A DNA stretch of 32,028 nucleotides from a virus. The notes below the pieces were generated by a model. It searched no databases and was not told where the DNA came from. It saw nothing but the letters and a program-made list of their open reading frames with translations. Shown here piece by piece: positions 19,680 to 28,796 of this stretch. Each line of letters opens with the position of its first letter. The stretch's first letter is position 1. The stretch lies in the IMG/VR virus record IMGVR_UViG_3300030106_004142, positions 1 through 32,028 of that record; one strand, written 5' to 3'. Made by a program: the position numbers and the translations under genes.

Positions 19680-22121
19680 TTAACTCTCCATATCAGCAAT
19701 ACGCTGTTCGAGCTGTTCAATCTTACGGTGTGCATCTTGCAGTGCTGACACAAGAATCGGTGTGATGCGACCATAGTCCATCGACATCATGTCATTGTGT
19801 TCATTTGTTGATACCGCTTCTGGCATTACTTCTGCCATCTCCTGCGCGATAAACCCCATGCTGCGTGGCTCATCAGGGAAGGCTTTCCAAGTATACGACA
19901 CAGGGTTCATCGCCATCAGTTTATCTGTTGCAACTAATGGCTCTATGTTCTCTTTAAGACGACGGTCAGATGTTGTGTGATAAGTAGTGCCTGAACCAGT
20001 GACCGATATCGCACCGACACTAGAACTTCCTGTCATAAAACCGATTAGGTTACCGGTGTCAGTCCGGTTGAAAAATGCCGCTTGAGTACCGTTCCCAGAA
20101 ACTTCAAGTTGTGCAGCAGGCTTGTATGAGAAACCACCCGCAATGTTGCTTTGTGCAACTGTGCCGTTTGTTGTTCCAAACGAAATATGCTCACCATTAG
20201 CGTCTAGGAAAAACATATTCGCATTAGCGTTGCTCTCAACGCGGAAGTCCACGTCTACGCTATCGTCATTGAAGACTGTTTCGCTTGGCAAAATATTTAA
20301 TCTGCTTCTGCCTGAACCCGCTACCATAGTGTTGATATAAAATCTTGCATCTTCACTGCCGTCTGACGCATCAATTATTTGTACGTTAGCCTCTGCATAA
20401 GTAATTAGCTCTGGAGTGCCAGCGTCGTTATATCCTCTATGTAGAATTGCACTTAGAAAATCATTATCTGCGCCAGCTTGACCTGGATTTCTTATGAAAT
20501 CTAAACGTGGCCCACTATTCGCGTCTGTGTCTGTGGACGTTAAGGTAAGTTGCGCGTTATTGTCGGCAGTAGTAAAAGTTGCGCTGCCAGTTGTGGAAAT
20601 ATTGCCAGTGCCAGTGATGTTATTGCTGTTTAGGTCAAGGTTGCCACCAAGCTGGGGACTGGTGTCGTCTACAACTTCCGAAATACCGCCGCTCGATTCA
20701 GCTTCCAACTGAATTGTTCCTGCGCTGTTGTCATATTTTAAAACATAATTGTCTTGTCCTGAACCCACGGATTGGTCTGCATCAAAGGTAAAATTGCCAA
20801 GTGCGACATTGCCTGTGCCATTAGGGTCAATGGTGATTGCGCCATTGCTGTCGGTGCTGCTGATTGTGTTTCCGTCTAGTTTTAAATTATCGACCCGCAA
20901 ATCAGTAACAGCACTGTTAGTGCCGATCGTGACGCCATCTATAGCGCCACCGTCAATATTGACTGATCCGAATGTACCCAACCCGGTGGTTGTAATATTG
21001 CTGGACCCAGTATCAATTGTGCCAAATCCGCTCGTGATGCTGCCAGAATCTAGTGCGCCAGTTGTGACGATGTTGCTACTACCGGCCGCTGGGGACGCTC
21101 CAATGTCAGAAAGCACCTCTGACGTTGCGCGGCTTTCTAGGCCATTAGCTGTAAATCGAGCATATTCGTCATCGGCTACAGAACTGCTGTCAATTTTAAC
21201 GGCGTTTGTATTAGAAATACCAAAGGTCAAAGTGGCTTGTGCGCCAATGTCAGACAGCACCTCTGATGCAGAACGCCCCTCAATGGCTGTGCCATCAACG
21301 CGCAGGAAATCGTTATCTGCAACGCCGCTGGTGAACTTTGGCACGTTGTTGTTTGAAATGCCTGTGTCTAGCGTGGCTGTTGCTGTGATAGCCGTGCCGT
21401 TTAAGGTCATGGCGTCTGCTTCTAGCGTGCCATCAATGTCGGCATCCCCGCTGATGTCTAGTGATCCAGCGTCTAATTCGCCTGTCAACGTGACGTTGCG
21501 GAAGCTGGCAATGTCCTTGTTGCTGTCAACAATCACCGCCTTTGACGCCGCCACCGTGCCTGCAGTAACGCCGTCAATCGCCTCTAGTTCAGCTTCTGTG
21601 ATGACAGCGCCTGATCCCAGTGTCAGGTCGCCACCGACAGTCAGATTCCCAGCAACCGCCGTTGTGCTGTCGGCAACCGTGGCGTTAGGCGTGTGAGTGA
21701 GATAGCTGACAAAGCTGCCGCTTATTTTGCTCCCAAGTGTTAGCACGCCGCCATCAGCAATATTGAGCTTGTGCTGATCTGCGTTGTCATCGCCCTGGTC
21801 AGCCTTCAATACGACGCCGAGCGCTGCACCTTCTACGTTAGCAGCAATCTCTAGGCTGTCGTTGGTCGTTTCATCATATTGGATTGTGATGTCTGAGTTT
21901 GTGCCAAGCACAATCGTCTTGTTGTCAGGCAGAGTGATGCCTTGAGCAAACGGTATCGCAGCCGTGCAAGTCTGTGTGCCGTCTTTAAGAATACAAGTGG
22001 AAAGGCCGGTGGCTATACCATCAAACTCAGTATCAAACTTGCTGGCAAGGATTTTGACGCCGTTATCCCTGTCGGTAGTACAGTCAAACGTGCGCGTAAA
22101 GGTGCCGGATGAGAATGGCAT
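19680..22121 (-). CDS. Tail fibre with S74 intramolecular chaperone
   Basis: An 813-residue fibre. The N-terminus (MPFSSGTFTRTFDCTTDRDNG) is a virion-attachment type used by podovirus fibres. Residues ~100-700 are repetitive Thr/Ser/Gly/Asp/Asn beta-helix sequence with recurring TTGxGTFGSVNIDGG-like and SEVLSDIGA motifs. The last 96 residues form a peptidase S74 chaperone starting at SDRRLKENI (Ser718, Lys723), with SMGFIAQEM and a C-terminal coiled coil (HRKIEQLEQRIADMES). Such domains trimerise the fibre and cut themselves off at the Ser using a Ser/Lys dyad. The host-binding region is the repetitive part before it. Confidence 0.92.
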   Translation of the reverse strand: MPFSSGTFTRTFDCTTDRDNGVKILASKFDTEFDGIATGLSTCILKDGTQTCTAAIPFAQGITLPDNKTIVLGTNSDITIQYDETTNDSLEIAANVEGAALGVVLKADQGDDNADQHKLNIADGGVLTLGSKISGSFVSYLTHTPNATVADSTTAVAGNLTVGGDLTLGSGAVITEAELEAIDGVTAGTVAASKAVIVDSNKDIASFRNVTLTGELDAGSLDISGDADIDGTLEADAMTLNGTAITATATLDTGISNNNVPKFTSGVADNDFLRVDGTAIEGRSASEVLSDIGAQATLTFGISNTNAVKIDSSSVADDEYARFTANGLESRATSEVLSDIGASPAAGSSNIVTTGALDSGSITSGFGTIDTGSSNITTTGLGTFGSVNIDGGAIDGVTIGTNSAVTDLRVDNLKLDGNTISSTDSNGAITIDPNGTGNVALGNFTFDADQSVGSGQDNYVLKYDNSAGTIQLEAESSGGISEVVDDTSPQLGGNLDLNSNNITGTGNISTTGSATFTTADNNAQLTLTSTDTDANSGPRLDFIRNPGQAGADNDFLSAILHRGYNDAGTPELITYAEANVQIIDASDGSEDARFYINTMVAGSGRSRLNILPSETVFNDDSVDVDFRVESNANANMFFLDANGEHISFGTTNGTVAQSNIAGGFSYKPAAQLEVSGNGTQAAFFNRTDTGNLIGFMTGSSSVGAISVTGSGTTYHTTSDRRLKENIEPLVATDKLMAMNPVSYTWKAFPDEPRSMGFIAQEMAEVMPEAVSTNEHNDMMSMDYGRITPILVSALQDAHRKIEQLEQRIADMES

Positions 22122-23668
22122 CAGACTGGCCCTCCCGGTTGGAAAGTGTAGTGAGCTGAGATAAAGCTGATAGTTTGCGTGCTGGTGGCAACCTTGATGC
22201 GTAAAGCCGCAGAATAGCCGACGCGGTTTACAGCCTTACGCCGTTTGGTGATCCCTGCGCCGCTGGTATCCGCGTAGAAAAAGTCATCATAACTTGCCGT
22301 ATCCCAAGCGGCTAAATTACTGGCGAAAGTGACCGGTGAAACGTCGATGGCGCTGGCCGGCTTCTGATCTGTTGCCACCCCAAAGCTAAAGACAACATCA
22401 GTTTCGCCTTCCAACATCGGCTGCACTGAGCTGAAGCGCTTGAAACTGGCACGGTCACCAAAATAGTTGTAGGCCGTAACGATATCGCCAACAATATTTT
22501 CGCCGTTGTCGCTGTCGCCAGTAACTTTGAAGACTTTACCCGACGCGCTCCCGAAATAAGTGTCTCCGTTAAACTGGCCCCAAACATTGGCCGGCACGTT
22601 CTCAAAAACACACCAAGCGCGAATGATTGGGTTGAAAACGTGCTGGTTGTAGGCGTCTGACTCACCGGTCGGATAGTTGAAAATAACCTTGTCGCCATCA
22701 GGGCTGACAAAAATCTGCCAGCCTGTAGAGGTGCCAGTGGCCTTTACCTGGGCAATCACAGTGCCTCGAATCTTCTCTGATATTGCAGCCGCTTTTGCGC
22801 CGACGTTATCTTGCCGTATTACAGCGCTCAGTGGCAGATAGCCCTCTTTGGTCATCACAATCACGTCGCCGCCGAGCTTGGCGCAGGCACGCTTTTCGTT
22901 CACCGGCTCAGCTATGCGGAAGGTGCCGACCAAGGCAAAATTGGATGAGCTGGGATCTGAGCCACTGTAAACAAGAACCTCACCGCTACTCATGATTAGG
23001 GCCAGCAAATCATCAACGCCCTCACCGCCGTCGATCGTGATCGTCTGGATCATGATGAGGTTGCCACCAAAGGTGCCGACCAGGCCGGTGGGGAACTTGG
23101 TAAAGTTGCCCTGATGAGTGTCTACAGTCGCAGAATAATAAAAGTTCTGATCTGTCCCGGTGAAGTAATACAGGCGGTTTTTATAGGCATGTACGCCGGT
23201 CAGCGTATTTGCGTTTGCGCTATCAGACAGCGTGATCGACAGATCGCTGGCGCTTGACCCGTTCCAGCTAAAAGGCACGTTCGCCCCTGACGGCACAAAG
23301 ATGGTAAGGCCGTTGAATTCGACTGATTCTGCTCTGCCGTTGGCAAGGCCGGTCTTTTTGCTGACAGCCGTGCCGCTATCAATCTGGTAAAGCACGCCAT
23401 CGTTACCGATAGCCAGAAGCTGACGGTTTGCGCCGGCATTGTGTTCGACAAGCGTTTCAACATCGCCTGTGCCGATGCCAGTGCAGAACTGAGTAAAGCC
23501 GTCACGCAGTGTCACCTTTTCAACAGACGGAAAAAAGTTGCTCATCACGATGGCGTCAGTCGGCGGCATGGCGTCGATGCTGTCCCGGCTGTTCAGGCCG
23601 CCCACAGGGGCCGGCACCGCCGCTGCCTTGACTGCAAACCGACGGGATTGTGGAAGTGCCTGCAGCAT
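22121..23668 (-). CDS. Tail hub / stabilisation-like protein
   Basis: A 515-residue beta-rich protein with repeated strands around short motifs (VLYQIDSG, NRLYYFTGTDQNFYYS, GDTYFGSASGKVFKV), probably a beta-propeller. It has the PVGGLNSRDSIDAMPPTDAIVMSNFFP opening that I associate with podovirus tail proteins between the adaptor and the fibre, comparable in place to P22 gp10 or T7 gp12. It shares TGATG overlaps with the adaptor gene upstream and with the fibre gene downstream, suggesting matched stoichiometry. No enzymatic motif was found. Confidence 0.7.
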   Translation of the reverse strand: MLQALPQSRRFAVKAAAVPAPVGGLNSRDSIDAMPPTDAIVMSNFFPSVEKVTLRDGFTQFCTGIGTGDVETLVEHNAGANRQLLAIGNDGVLYQIDSGTAVSKKTGLANGRAESVEFNGLTIFVPSGANVPFSWNGSSASDLSITLSDSANANTLTGVHAYKNRLYYFTGTDQNFYYSATVDTHQGNFTKFPTGLVGTFGGNLIMIQTITIDGGEGVDDLLALIMSSGEVLVYSGSDPSSSNFALVGTFRIAEPVNEKRACAKLGGDVIVMTKEGYLPLSAVIRQDNVGAKAAAISEKIRGTVIAQVKATGTSTGWQIFVSPDGDKVIFNYPTGESDAYNQHVFNPIIRAWCVFENVPANVWGQFNGDTYFGSASGKVFKVTGDSDNGENIVGDIVTAYNYFGDRASFKRFSSVQPMLEGETDVVFSFGVATDQKPASAIDVSPVTFASNLAAWDTASYDDFFYADTSGAGITKRRKAVNRVGYSAALRIKVATSTQTISFISAHYTFQPGGPV

Positions 23669-24390
23669 CAGCCGCTAATCCCGTAGCCACTGTCAGGCAA
23701 ATTGTAGGAGTAAGGGCTGACAAGCAGACGCCTTGCATCGGTCATTGTAATGATTGGCGCACCGCCCGACCGACTAATCGCCTGACGCAGCTCAAGCTGA
23801 TACTGCCGGAAGTCTTCATCATAGGTCAGGCCGTGAGCCTGCTTGAAGCGCCAAGTCGCGCCCATCTCTATCAATGTTTCATCGAGGATGCCGACATCGG
23901 TATCAGCAGCGAAAGCAGCTTGCGAGGTGCCGCCACTGGTTTGATTGAAGTGGCTTGAAACATATTCAAAGCCGATTGTTTCGGTTGCGGTCGGAGTCGG
24001 GGTAATGTCAAAGCGCAGCGCATTGCTGCTGGACTTCAGACGGAAGCGATCAATGATGCCGGTGCTGGTCGTGCCAAACCTGTCGGCCTGGTACTGCTGC
24101 GGAGTGATAGGCCCGGTCATCTGGTCAAGATCACTGCGGTTGTAGGCAGTGCCACTCACAAACCTGTCAAAGTCTGTCGGCAGCGCGTAATTCTGAGTGC
24201 CGTTGGCCGTGGAAAAGGTGTGTTCCTTCATCAAAATTGGCCAGTTGGTTGACCGCATGAGCTGCTTGCCCTCGCGGTTGATTATGACCAGAAGCTGACG
24301 TGCAATCGGATCTGTGTTGCCGACAACGGTGGTCGGACGCTCGAATCCGGTGTAGTCAGCTACCGTCTGCGCTATCGTCAGCAGGCTCAT
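23668..24390 (-). CDS. Head-tail adaptor-like protein
   Basis: A 240-residue protein starting MSLLTIAQTVADYTGFERP, with INREGKQLMRSTNWPILMKEH, then a beta-rich middle (TQNYALPTDFDRFV) and helical C-terminus (YQLELRQAISRSGG). The pattern is that of podovirus adaptor (tail tubular A-type, or P22 gp4-like) proteins that join the portal to the tail hub. It lies between the capsid block and the tail hub gene as expected. Its start overlaps the preceding gene by about 35 bases. Confidence 0.7.
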   Translation of the reverse strand: MSLLTIAQTVADYTGFERPTTVVGNTDPIARQLLVIINREGKQLMRSTNWPILMKEHTFSTANGTQNYALPTDFDRFVSGTAYNRSDLDQMTGPITPQQYQADRFGTTSTGIIDRFRLKSSSNALRFDITPTPTATETIGFEYVSSHFNQTSGGTSQAAFAADTDVGILDETLIEMGATWRFKQAHGLTYDEDFRQYQLELRQAISRSGGAPIITMTDARRLLVSPYSYNLPDSGYGISG

Positions 24391-24793
24391 CAGCCGGCTC
24401 CTCTACTGGTTCTGCCGCTGGTTTGCGGCTCCGCTTGGGCTTTGCATCAATGTGGAGCTTGGCAATCTTTTTGAGCTGCACATACGGCTCACCCATGTTG
24501 CGCAAAACCACTTCATCAGCAGCGGCAAGCTCCTCGATGGTTTCAATGTCGGCAAGCTCAAGCTCAACGCGGCGCGGCTCAGATATGCCTGGCAAATCAT
24601 TAAGGTTGCCACCCTTCTTCTTGGGCTTTTTCTGCTGCTTCTTGTATTCGTCCCATTCGTCAGGGAACCGGCTCAGGTCTTGGGGCCGCACTGGACCCTC
24701 CCAGACATCGCGGATGCCCTGCACAGAAATGCGACAAAAATCTCGTTGTTCTCCATTCAGCTCACGCTGAAAAAATATAGCCTTGGCTGGCAT
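24356..24793 (-). CDS. Hypothetical protein with helix-hairpin-helix-like segment
   Basis: From the ATG at 24793 (GGGAGAG just upstream) this is 145 residues; an ATG at 24811 would add six. The centre (LNDLPGISEPRRVELELADIETIEELAAAD) looks like a helix-hairpin-helix, commonly a DNA- or protein-binding fold. The C-terminus is low-complexity acidic (EEPADEPADDSADGS). It lies just after the capsid-decoration terminator. An accessory head protein is likely, function unknown. Confidence 0.6.
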   Translation of the reverse strand: MPAKAIFFQRELNGEQRDFCRISVQGIRDVWEGPVRPQDLSRFPDEWDEYKKQQKKPKKKGGNLNDLPGISEPRRVELELADIETIEELAAADEVVLRNMGEPYVQLKKIAKLHIDAKPKRSRKPAAEPVEEPADEPADDSADGS

Positions 24794-24811
24794 GATCTCT
24801 CCCTCGATCAT

Positions 24812-24841
24812 GGTGAAAACGGGGGCGGCCGGAGCCGCCCC
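24812..24841 (-). terminator. Terminator-like hairpin after the head decoration gene
   Basis: On the minus strand an 8-bp GC-rich perfect stem, GGGGCGGC-TCCG-GCCGCCCC (24841-24822), is followed by CGTTTTC. With only four T it is probably partial, letting reduced transcription through to the adaptor and tail genes and so keeping capsid and decoration proteins most abundant. Confidence 0.6.
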
Positions 24842-24853
24842 AGTCGGAGGAAG

Positions 24854-25324
24854 TTAGAAAGGAAAATCGCAGATGATTTCCTTGTCGCTGATGTCACCCG
24901 CATATGCGACCACTACACTGGTCACGTCAGCAGTAACATCTAGCTTTCCGTCTGAGCTTCCGGTCGCTGTCAGAGGGTCACCGTCCGCGCCAGCAGTAAG
25001 AGCTGCTGCCATCGTTGCGGCACCTTTGATCTGAATCCAGCAATACTGACCGTCGGTCGGAGCGGACTGTAGTATGCCAGCGCCAATCTCTACCGAGTCA
25101 CTAAGATCGCTTGTGACTTGGTTGAGCTTGTAGCCGTCTAAGGTATTGTAATAACATGCGTTTCCGCTCACCGCGGCGACGCTGCCAGACCCTACCTTAT
25201 ACTCGACATACTTATAGATTTTGGTCACGCCGTTGTTGCTAACGACGGCACCAATCTGCCCTACTCCAAACTCAGGTGTGGAGGAAACGGCTGTCGGATC
25301 AATACCGATTACTGATGCAAACAT
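24854..25324 (-). CDS. Head decoration protein-like
   Basis: The ATG at 25324 has an ideal AAGGAGGT ribosome site, giving 156 residues; the frame is open to 25375 but that overlaps the capsid gene. It is a beta-rich, Val/Gly/Ala/Thr-rich protein (GQIGAVVSNNGVTKIYKYV, LTAGADGDPLTATGSSDGKL, VTSVVVAYAGD) like small capsid-stabilising proteins. Position immediately after the capsid gene, the strong ribosome site and the downstream terminator all fit a high-copy decoration protein. Confidence 0.7.
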   Translation of the reverse strand: MFASVIGIDPTAVSSTPEFGVGQIGAVVSNNGVTKIYKYVEYKVGSGSVAAVSGNACYYNTLDGYKLNQVTSDLSDSVEIGAGILQSAPTDGQYCWIQIKGAATMAAALTAGADGDPLTATGSSDGKLDVTADVTSVVVAYAGDISDKEIICDFPF

Positions 25325-25335
25325 CTCAGACCTCC

Positions 25336-26277
25336 TTACACATGAATGACGCCCTGAAGGGCGCGGTTGGAACAAGTCAGGTTTCCTGACCAGAACATCG
25401 GAGTAACCAAGGCATCTTGGTTGACCGACATCTTTGCTTCACCAGGAACAAAGTCCCTGCCCTCTGCAACCTCAAGACGCAGATACTGAGTGTTCAGGAA
25501 ATACATCTTGTTGGTTGGGCATTGGTCGTCATAGACGACATCAGAGTTCAGATACTGAACGCTGGTAAAGCCAGACCGTGCCAGATCATCGCTGGTGATG
25601 CGCTGGATTGCCTGCAGGCTTCCGAGGAAAGCCTTATAAGCATTGGCATCTGCCATGATCAGATCGGGCGCGTCGGCACCGCGAACAAGCAGGAGATACA
25701 TATTGTTCATATCTGCCTGCACGTTTGCTGTACTGAAAGCACTCGATGTTGCAGTGGTCTGCTGGTTTTGCCAGAAGGTAAAGGTCGAGGAGTTGATGCC
25801 GCCGACCGTGCCGGTGCCACCATCTGCGACGATCAATTGCAGACCACCAACCTCCTTACCATCGGTTCCCGTTCCGTCCGAGTACAAAGAGGTCGCGAGG
25901 GTGTTCATCAAGCTCTTTTCAAGCACGTTGATGCGCGCCTCAAGAAGATTGATGATGGCCTGGACGCCTGAGTTTTTGATTTGCTCAAGGCCAGAGATGG
26001 TGACATTGCCAGCCATCTGTTTGTAGTCAAAGACGGCTGCCGACAGAACATCAGAGGGTTCGACGTTAAGTGTCTCATATCCCTGATAAAATTGTACTGT
26101 CGAGTTAGCCGCATACTCCAGCTCGCGCACGATATCGCGACCAGTCACAGTTGTCTGGTTGCCTTGTTCGCGCATCCGCTGAAGCAACGCATTATGGTTG
26201 CTGAGGTTGTCAGCAAGCTGTCGAGATCGATTCCGCAGAGTCGTGGTGACGATCTCGGAGAGATTTGGACTAGCCAT
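25336..26277 (-). CDS. Major capsid protein
   Basis: A 313-residue HK97-fold-type capsid subunit. The N-terminus is a helical arm (NLSEIVTTTLRNRSRQLADN), followed by ARINVLEKSLMNTLATSLYSD, GGLQLIVADGG then GGINSSTFTFWQNQ, and a beta-rich C-terminus with FVPGEAKMSVNQD. The GGLQLIV...VGGI...FWxNQ order matches capsid proteins of marine podoviruses I recognise. No N-terminal protease domain is seen. The acidic scaffold-like gene immediately upstream is consistent with a procapsid-forming phage. Confidence 0.88.
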   Translation of the reverse strand: MASPNLSEIVTTTLRNRSRQLADNLSNHNALLQRMREQGNQTTVTGRDIVRELEYAANSTVQFYQGYETLNVEPSDVLSAAVFDYKQMAGNVTISGLEQIKNSGVQAIINLLEARINVLEKSLMNTLATSLYSDGTGTDGKEVGGLQLIVADGGTGTVGGINSSTFTFWQNQQTTATSSAFSTANVQADMNNMYLLLVRGADAPDLIMADANAYKAFLGSLQAIQRITSDDLARSGFTSVQYLNSDVVYDDQCPTNKMYFLNTQYLRLEVAEGRDFVPGEAKMSVNQDALVTPMFWSGNLTCSNRALQGVIHV

Positions 26278-26279
26278 AT

Positions 26280-27362
26280 CTAGCTCCTGTTGCTTTCAAG
26301 TTGACGGATAGATGCTTCTATTGTGTCGCGAACAGACATCTTTGCTGGAAGCGTAGGCTGAGCGGGTGCTGCACTGCCTCTGACCGTTGACCGCTGGGCC
26401 TTCTTGGCCTTTTTCACCGCCTCTTTCTTGACTTCGCTTTGAGACTGCTTGGCGGCGAACCGCTGCATCTCTTGCTGGCGCAGATTCGGGTCGGCATAGA
26501 CCGCCATCTCATACGCTGTCTTTAGGTCTGGTGCGTTGCCGGCATTGATGAGCGTCCCCATTACACTCCGCACTTGTTCAAAATGCGGGTGCGCTGGATT
26601 GCCATTGTCATCGGTCTGCGCGGCAAACTGGTCGATCATCGACTGTGTGCTTTGCTGTACGCTTTGCTGTTGTTGTGTCTGTTGGTTCTGGATGAAGCCG
26701 GTGAGCTGGTTTACTTGTTGCTGCAACGCCTTCACCTGTGGGTCTGCATATTCATCCTCTGCGGCTGGATCGTTACCGATTGCCCCAATATCCACGCCAT
26801 ACTGGTTGGCCAACCAGGCAATAGCGTTTTGAGGGTCTTTTTGCAGATAGTCGTTGGCTGCCAACAGTTGCCTGACAGCAGCCACGTCATCCATGCCAGC
26901 CCGTGCAAAGGTTTGCCGGTGCGGGGCAAGGAGTTCTTCAAAGGCGTCGGCTCTCTTTTTAAAAGCTGCAACGCCTTGTGTTTTCTTGGTGTAGTCGCCC
27001 TCCATCTGACGATAGCGCGACATGAAGAGCTGCTGCGCCTCTGGCGGCATAGCCTCAAACTCTTCTCTGAAGTCTTGCGGCCAGTGCTGAGGCGCTTCCA
27101 TCGCCTGCGGCTCTTCTGGCTCTGCATCCTCTTCTGGCTCATCTTCAGCCTCAGCAGGCGCTTGCTCTTCCTCTGGCTCATCGTCCATCGGCGGCGCTTC
27201 AGGCAGCGTGTCCTGTTCTGCCTCGGCTTCAGGGTCTAATTCTTGCAAAGTGCGTGCGAGTGTTTGTGCGACGCTTTCCGACTTTGCTGGCTCGACTGGG
27301 GCGGCAGCATCGGCTGTGGCCTCAGCTTGAGTGCTATCAAGCGGGAGTTCTTGTTCTGTCAT
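26280..27362 (-). CDS. Scaffolding protein-like
   Basis: A 360-residue, very acidic N-terminus (EPEEEQAPAEAEDEPEEDAEPEEP-type Glu/Pro/Ala repeats, residues ~45-90) followed by long Gln-rich helices (LQQQVNQLTGFIQNQQTQQQ) and a basic Lys-rich C-terminus (KKEAVKKAKKAQR) that would bind the capsid shell. This composition and its place directly before the capsid gene are typical of scaffolds that organise procapsid assembly and leave afterwards. There is no visible protease motif. ATGA overlap with the upstream gene. Confidence 0.85.
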   Translation of the reverse strand: MTEQELPLDSTQAEATADAAAPVEPAKSESVAQTLARTLQELDPEAEAEQDTLPEAPPMDDEPEEEQAPAEAEDEPEEDAEPEEPQAMEAPQHWPQDFREEFEAMPPEAQQLFMSRYRQMEGDYTKKTQGVAAFKKRADAFEELLAPHRQTFARAGMDDVAAVRQLLAANDYLQKDPQNAIAWLANQYGVDIGAIGNDPAAEDEYADPQVKALQQQVNQLTGFIQNQQTQQQQSVQQSTQSMIDQFAAQTDDNGNPAHPHFEQVRSVMGTLINAGNAPDLKTAYEMAVYADPNLRQQEMQRFAAKQSQSEVKKEAVKKAKKAQRSTVRGSAAPAQPTLPAKMSVRDTIEASIRQLESNRS

Positions 27363-27574
27363 TTTTCAAATAAGTGGTTTTGCTCGTTTCCTACTTCGAC
27401 AAAGTTGTTGCGCCGCAAAAACTCGCGGTGCTGCGAACGGCTGGTGATCCAGCCGAAATCTTTCATGTTTTGGTAAGGCTCGATGTCGCGCATAATATTT
27501 AGGCCGGCTCTAGGGCCGGCCTCTGACTTCGCAACGATCTTGCCGTCACGATACACAAATGTCTGCTTGCTCAT
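27359..27574 (-). CDS. Small conserved phage head-region protein
   Basis: A 71-residue protein with a beta-rich start (TFVYRDGKIVAKSEAG), MRDIEPYQNM, and an end SRSQHREFLRRNNFVEVGNE. The I..D..PY.......I.SR..HREFL+...+EVGNE pattern is common in short phage genes next to scaffold or capsid genes. Function is unknown. ATGA overlaps on both sides tie it into the head operon. Confidence 0.7.
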   Translation of the reverse strand: MSKQTFVYRDGKIVAKSEAGPRAGLNIMRDIEPYQNMKDFGWITSRSQHREFLRRNNFVEVGNEQNHLFEK

Positions 27575-27783
27575 CCCATCAGCATCCTTGCCGCCATCTG
27601 CTGCTGCGCTGCATCCATCTTGCGGCGAGGCCGATTAAAAGTGCCGAGTGAGCGCATAAGCTCTGGAAAAACCTTGGCAAGCACGCCAGCCAGAGGGCTG
27701 TCCAAAGCCTCGCGGATCAATTCCTTTTCTTGCTCAGACAGCGCCTGGTAGGCGGCATCAGCAGCTTCAAGGTCAACTTCCAT
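27571..27783 (-). CDS. Small hypothetical helical protein
   Basis: A 70-residue mostly helical protein (VDLEAADAAYQALSEQEKELIREAL, then a Phe/Pro hinge, then KMDAAQQQMAARMLMG). No family was recognised. It overlaps its neighbours (TAATG at the start, ATGA at the end). It may be a minor head or assembly factor given its place. Confidence 0.6.
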   Translation of the reverse strand: MEVDLEAADAAYQALSEQEKELIREALDSPLAGVLAKVFPELMRSLGTFNRPRRKMDAAQQQMAARMLMG

Positions 27784-28796
27784 TACACAAAGTCCCTAGG
27801 GTTTCCGAATAGATTGAGGTTGGCTGCAGCCTGTTGAGGCGGTCTCATGCCGCGTGTCTGTAACAGATCGACCAAGGTGCCGCTGGCGTAGCCGTAGGGC
27901 TGAAACAGATTGCCTTGGCCGCTGTAGAGGAAAAACGGATCGCGCAGATAGTTCACAGCTAAATCATCAATAACCTCGGGCGGCGTTGTGCCAGGATCAA
28001 CTGGGTCTGCCGGCGCTGCCAATGGTGGCGTTGCACTCTCATCGCTATCGCCGCCACCGACTCCGGTCATTGCAATATTGCTACTGGCCGGCACAAATGT
28101 TGGGTCTTGCTGCATCCGCTGACGCTGCCCAAAGGCAAAGGCTGCAGCATCTGCTGGGTCAGGCGCATTGAATAGATTGCCCAAAAGACCACCGCCAATG
28201 ATCGCGTTTAGCGTGGTGCCTGGCGCTGTCACTGGCGCGTCGTTGGGATCTGGCGTGCCATAGAGTTCATCATAAGCATCTGCAAAAAAGCCACTCATCG
28301 GGGATCGCCGACCAGGTGCCATCGTTGGTGTCACCGGATCTGGACGATTTGGACGAGACAAAGATTCTGCAACTGCGCGGTTTATCAATCCGGTGACATC
28401 TTGTGCGCCGACAGGGATTTGATTGATTGCGACGGTTTCTCTGACGCGATCTCTCACATTGTTCTGTGGGTCATCAATGTCGCCTAAAACAGACGGCTTA
28501 AAACGCACTCTGTCTCGCAAAATCTGCTGTTGTACGGGGTCAGCGTTGGGGTTCACAAGCGTTGCTACCGTAGCTATTGCTTGCTCTCGCATCTGACTGA
28601 CGTCTTCGTCCTCCTCACTTGCACCAATTGGAGGCAAAATCTGACGGCTTGCGTCGATCACATTAGTCGTGCCACGCGCTAGCGGACGGCCCCGGTCATC
28701 AGTCTGTGCCGGCGTTGCAGACTCGCGAGCTTCAGCAGCGGCTGCCCCATCGCCTTTGTAGCATATGCGGTTTTCAATCAGGTAACTGCGGACCAT
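27783..28796 (-). CDS. Hypothetical protein of the head operon
   Basis: A 337-residue Pro/Asp/Ala/Gly-rich protein that looks largely disordered (TPPLAAPADPVDPGTTPPEV) with short helical pieces (SQMREQAIATVATLV; RDRVRETVAINQIPVG). The C-terminus (FQPYGYASGTLVDLLQTRGMRPPQQAAANLNLFGNPRDFV) is more aromatic. I recognise no domain. It starts inside the end of the acyltransferase-like gene (19-base overlap). Disorder and position suggest a flexible virion or assembly component, which is a guess. Confidence 0.55.
   Translation of the reverse strand: MVRSYLIENRICYKGDGAAAAEARESATPAQTDDRGRPLARGTTNVIDASRQILPPIGASEEDEDVSQMREQAIATVATLVNPNADPVQQQILRDRVRFKPSVLGDIDDPQNNVRDRVRETVAINQIPVGAQDVTGLINRAVAESLSRPNRPDPVTPTMAPGRRSPMSGFFADAYDELYGTPDPNDAPVTAPGTTLNAIIGGGLLGNLFNAPDPADAAAFAFGQRQRMQQDPTFVPASSNIAMTGVGGGDSDESATPPLAAPADPVDPGTTPPEVIDDLAVNYLRDPFFLYSGQGNLFQPYGYASGTLVDLLQTRGMRPPQQAAANLNLFGNPRDFV

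Noticed and set aside
20749-21696. Long plus-strand frame of 315 codons opposite the tail fibre gene
   Set aside because: It mirrors the repetitive, biased codon use of the fibre gene; the product is low-complexity Ser/Pro/Val/Leu with no ribosome site or family resemblance.
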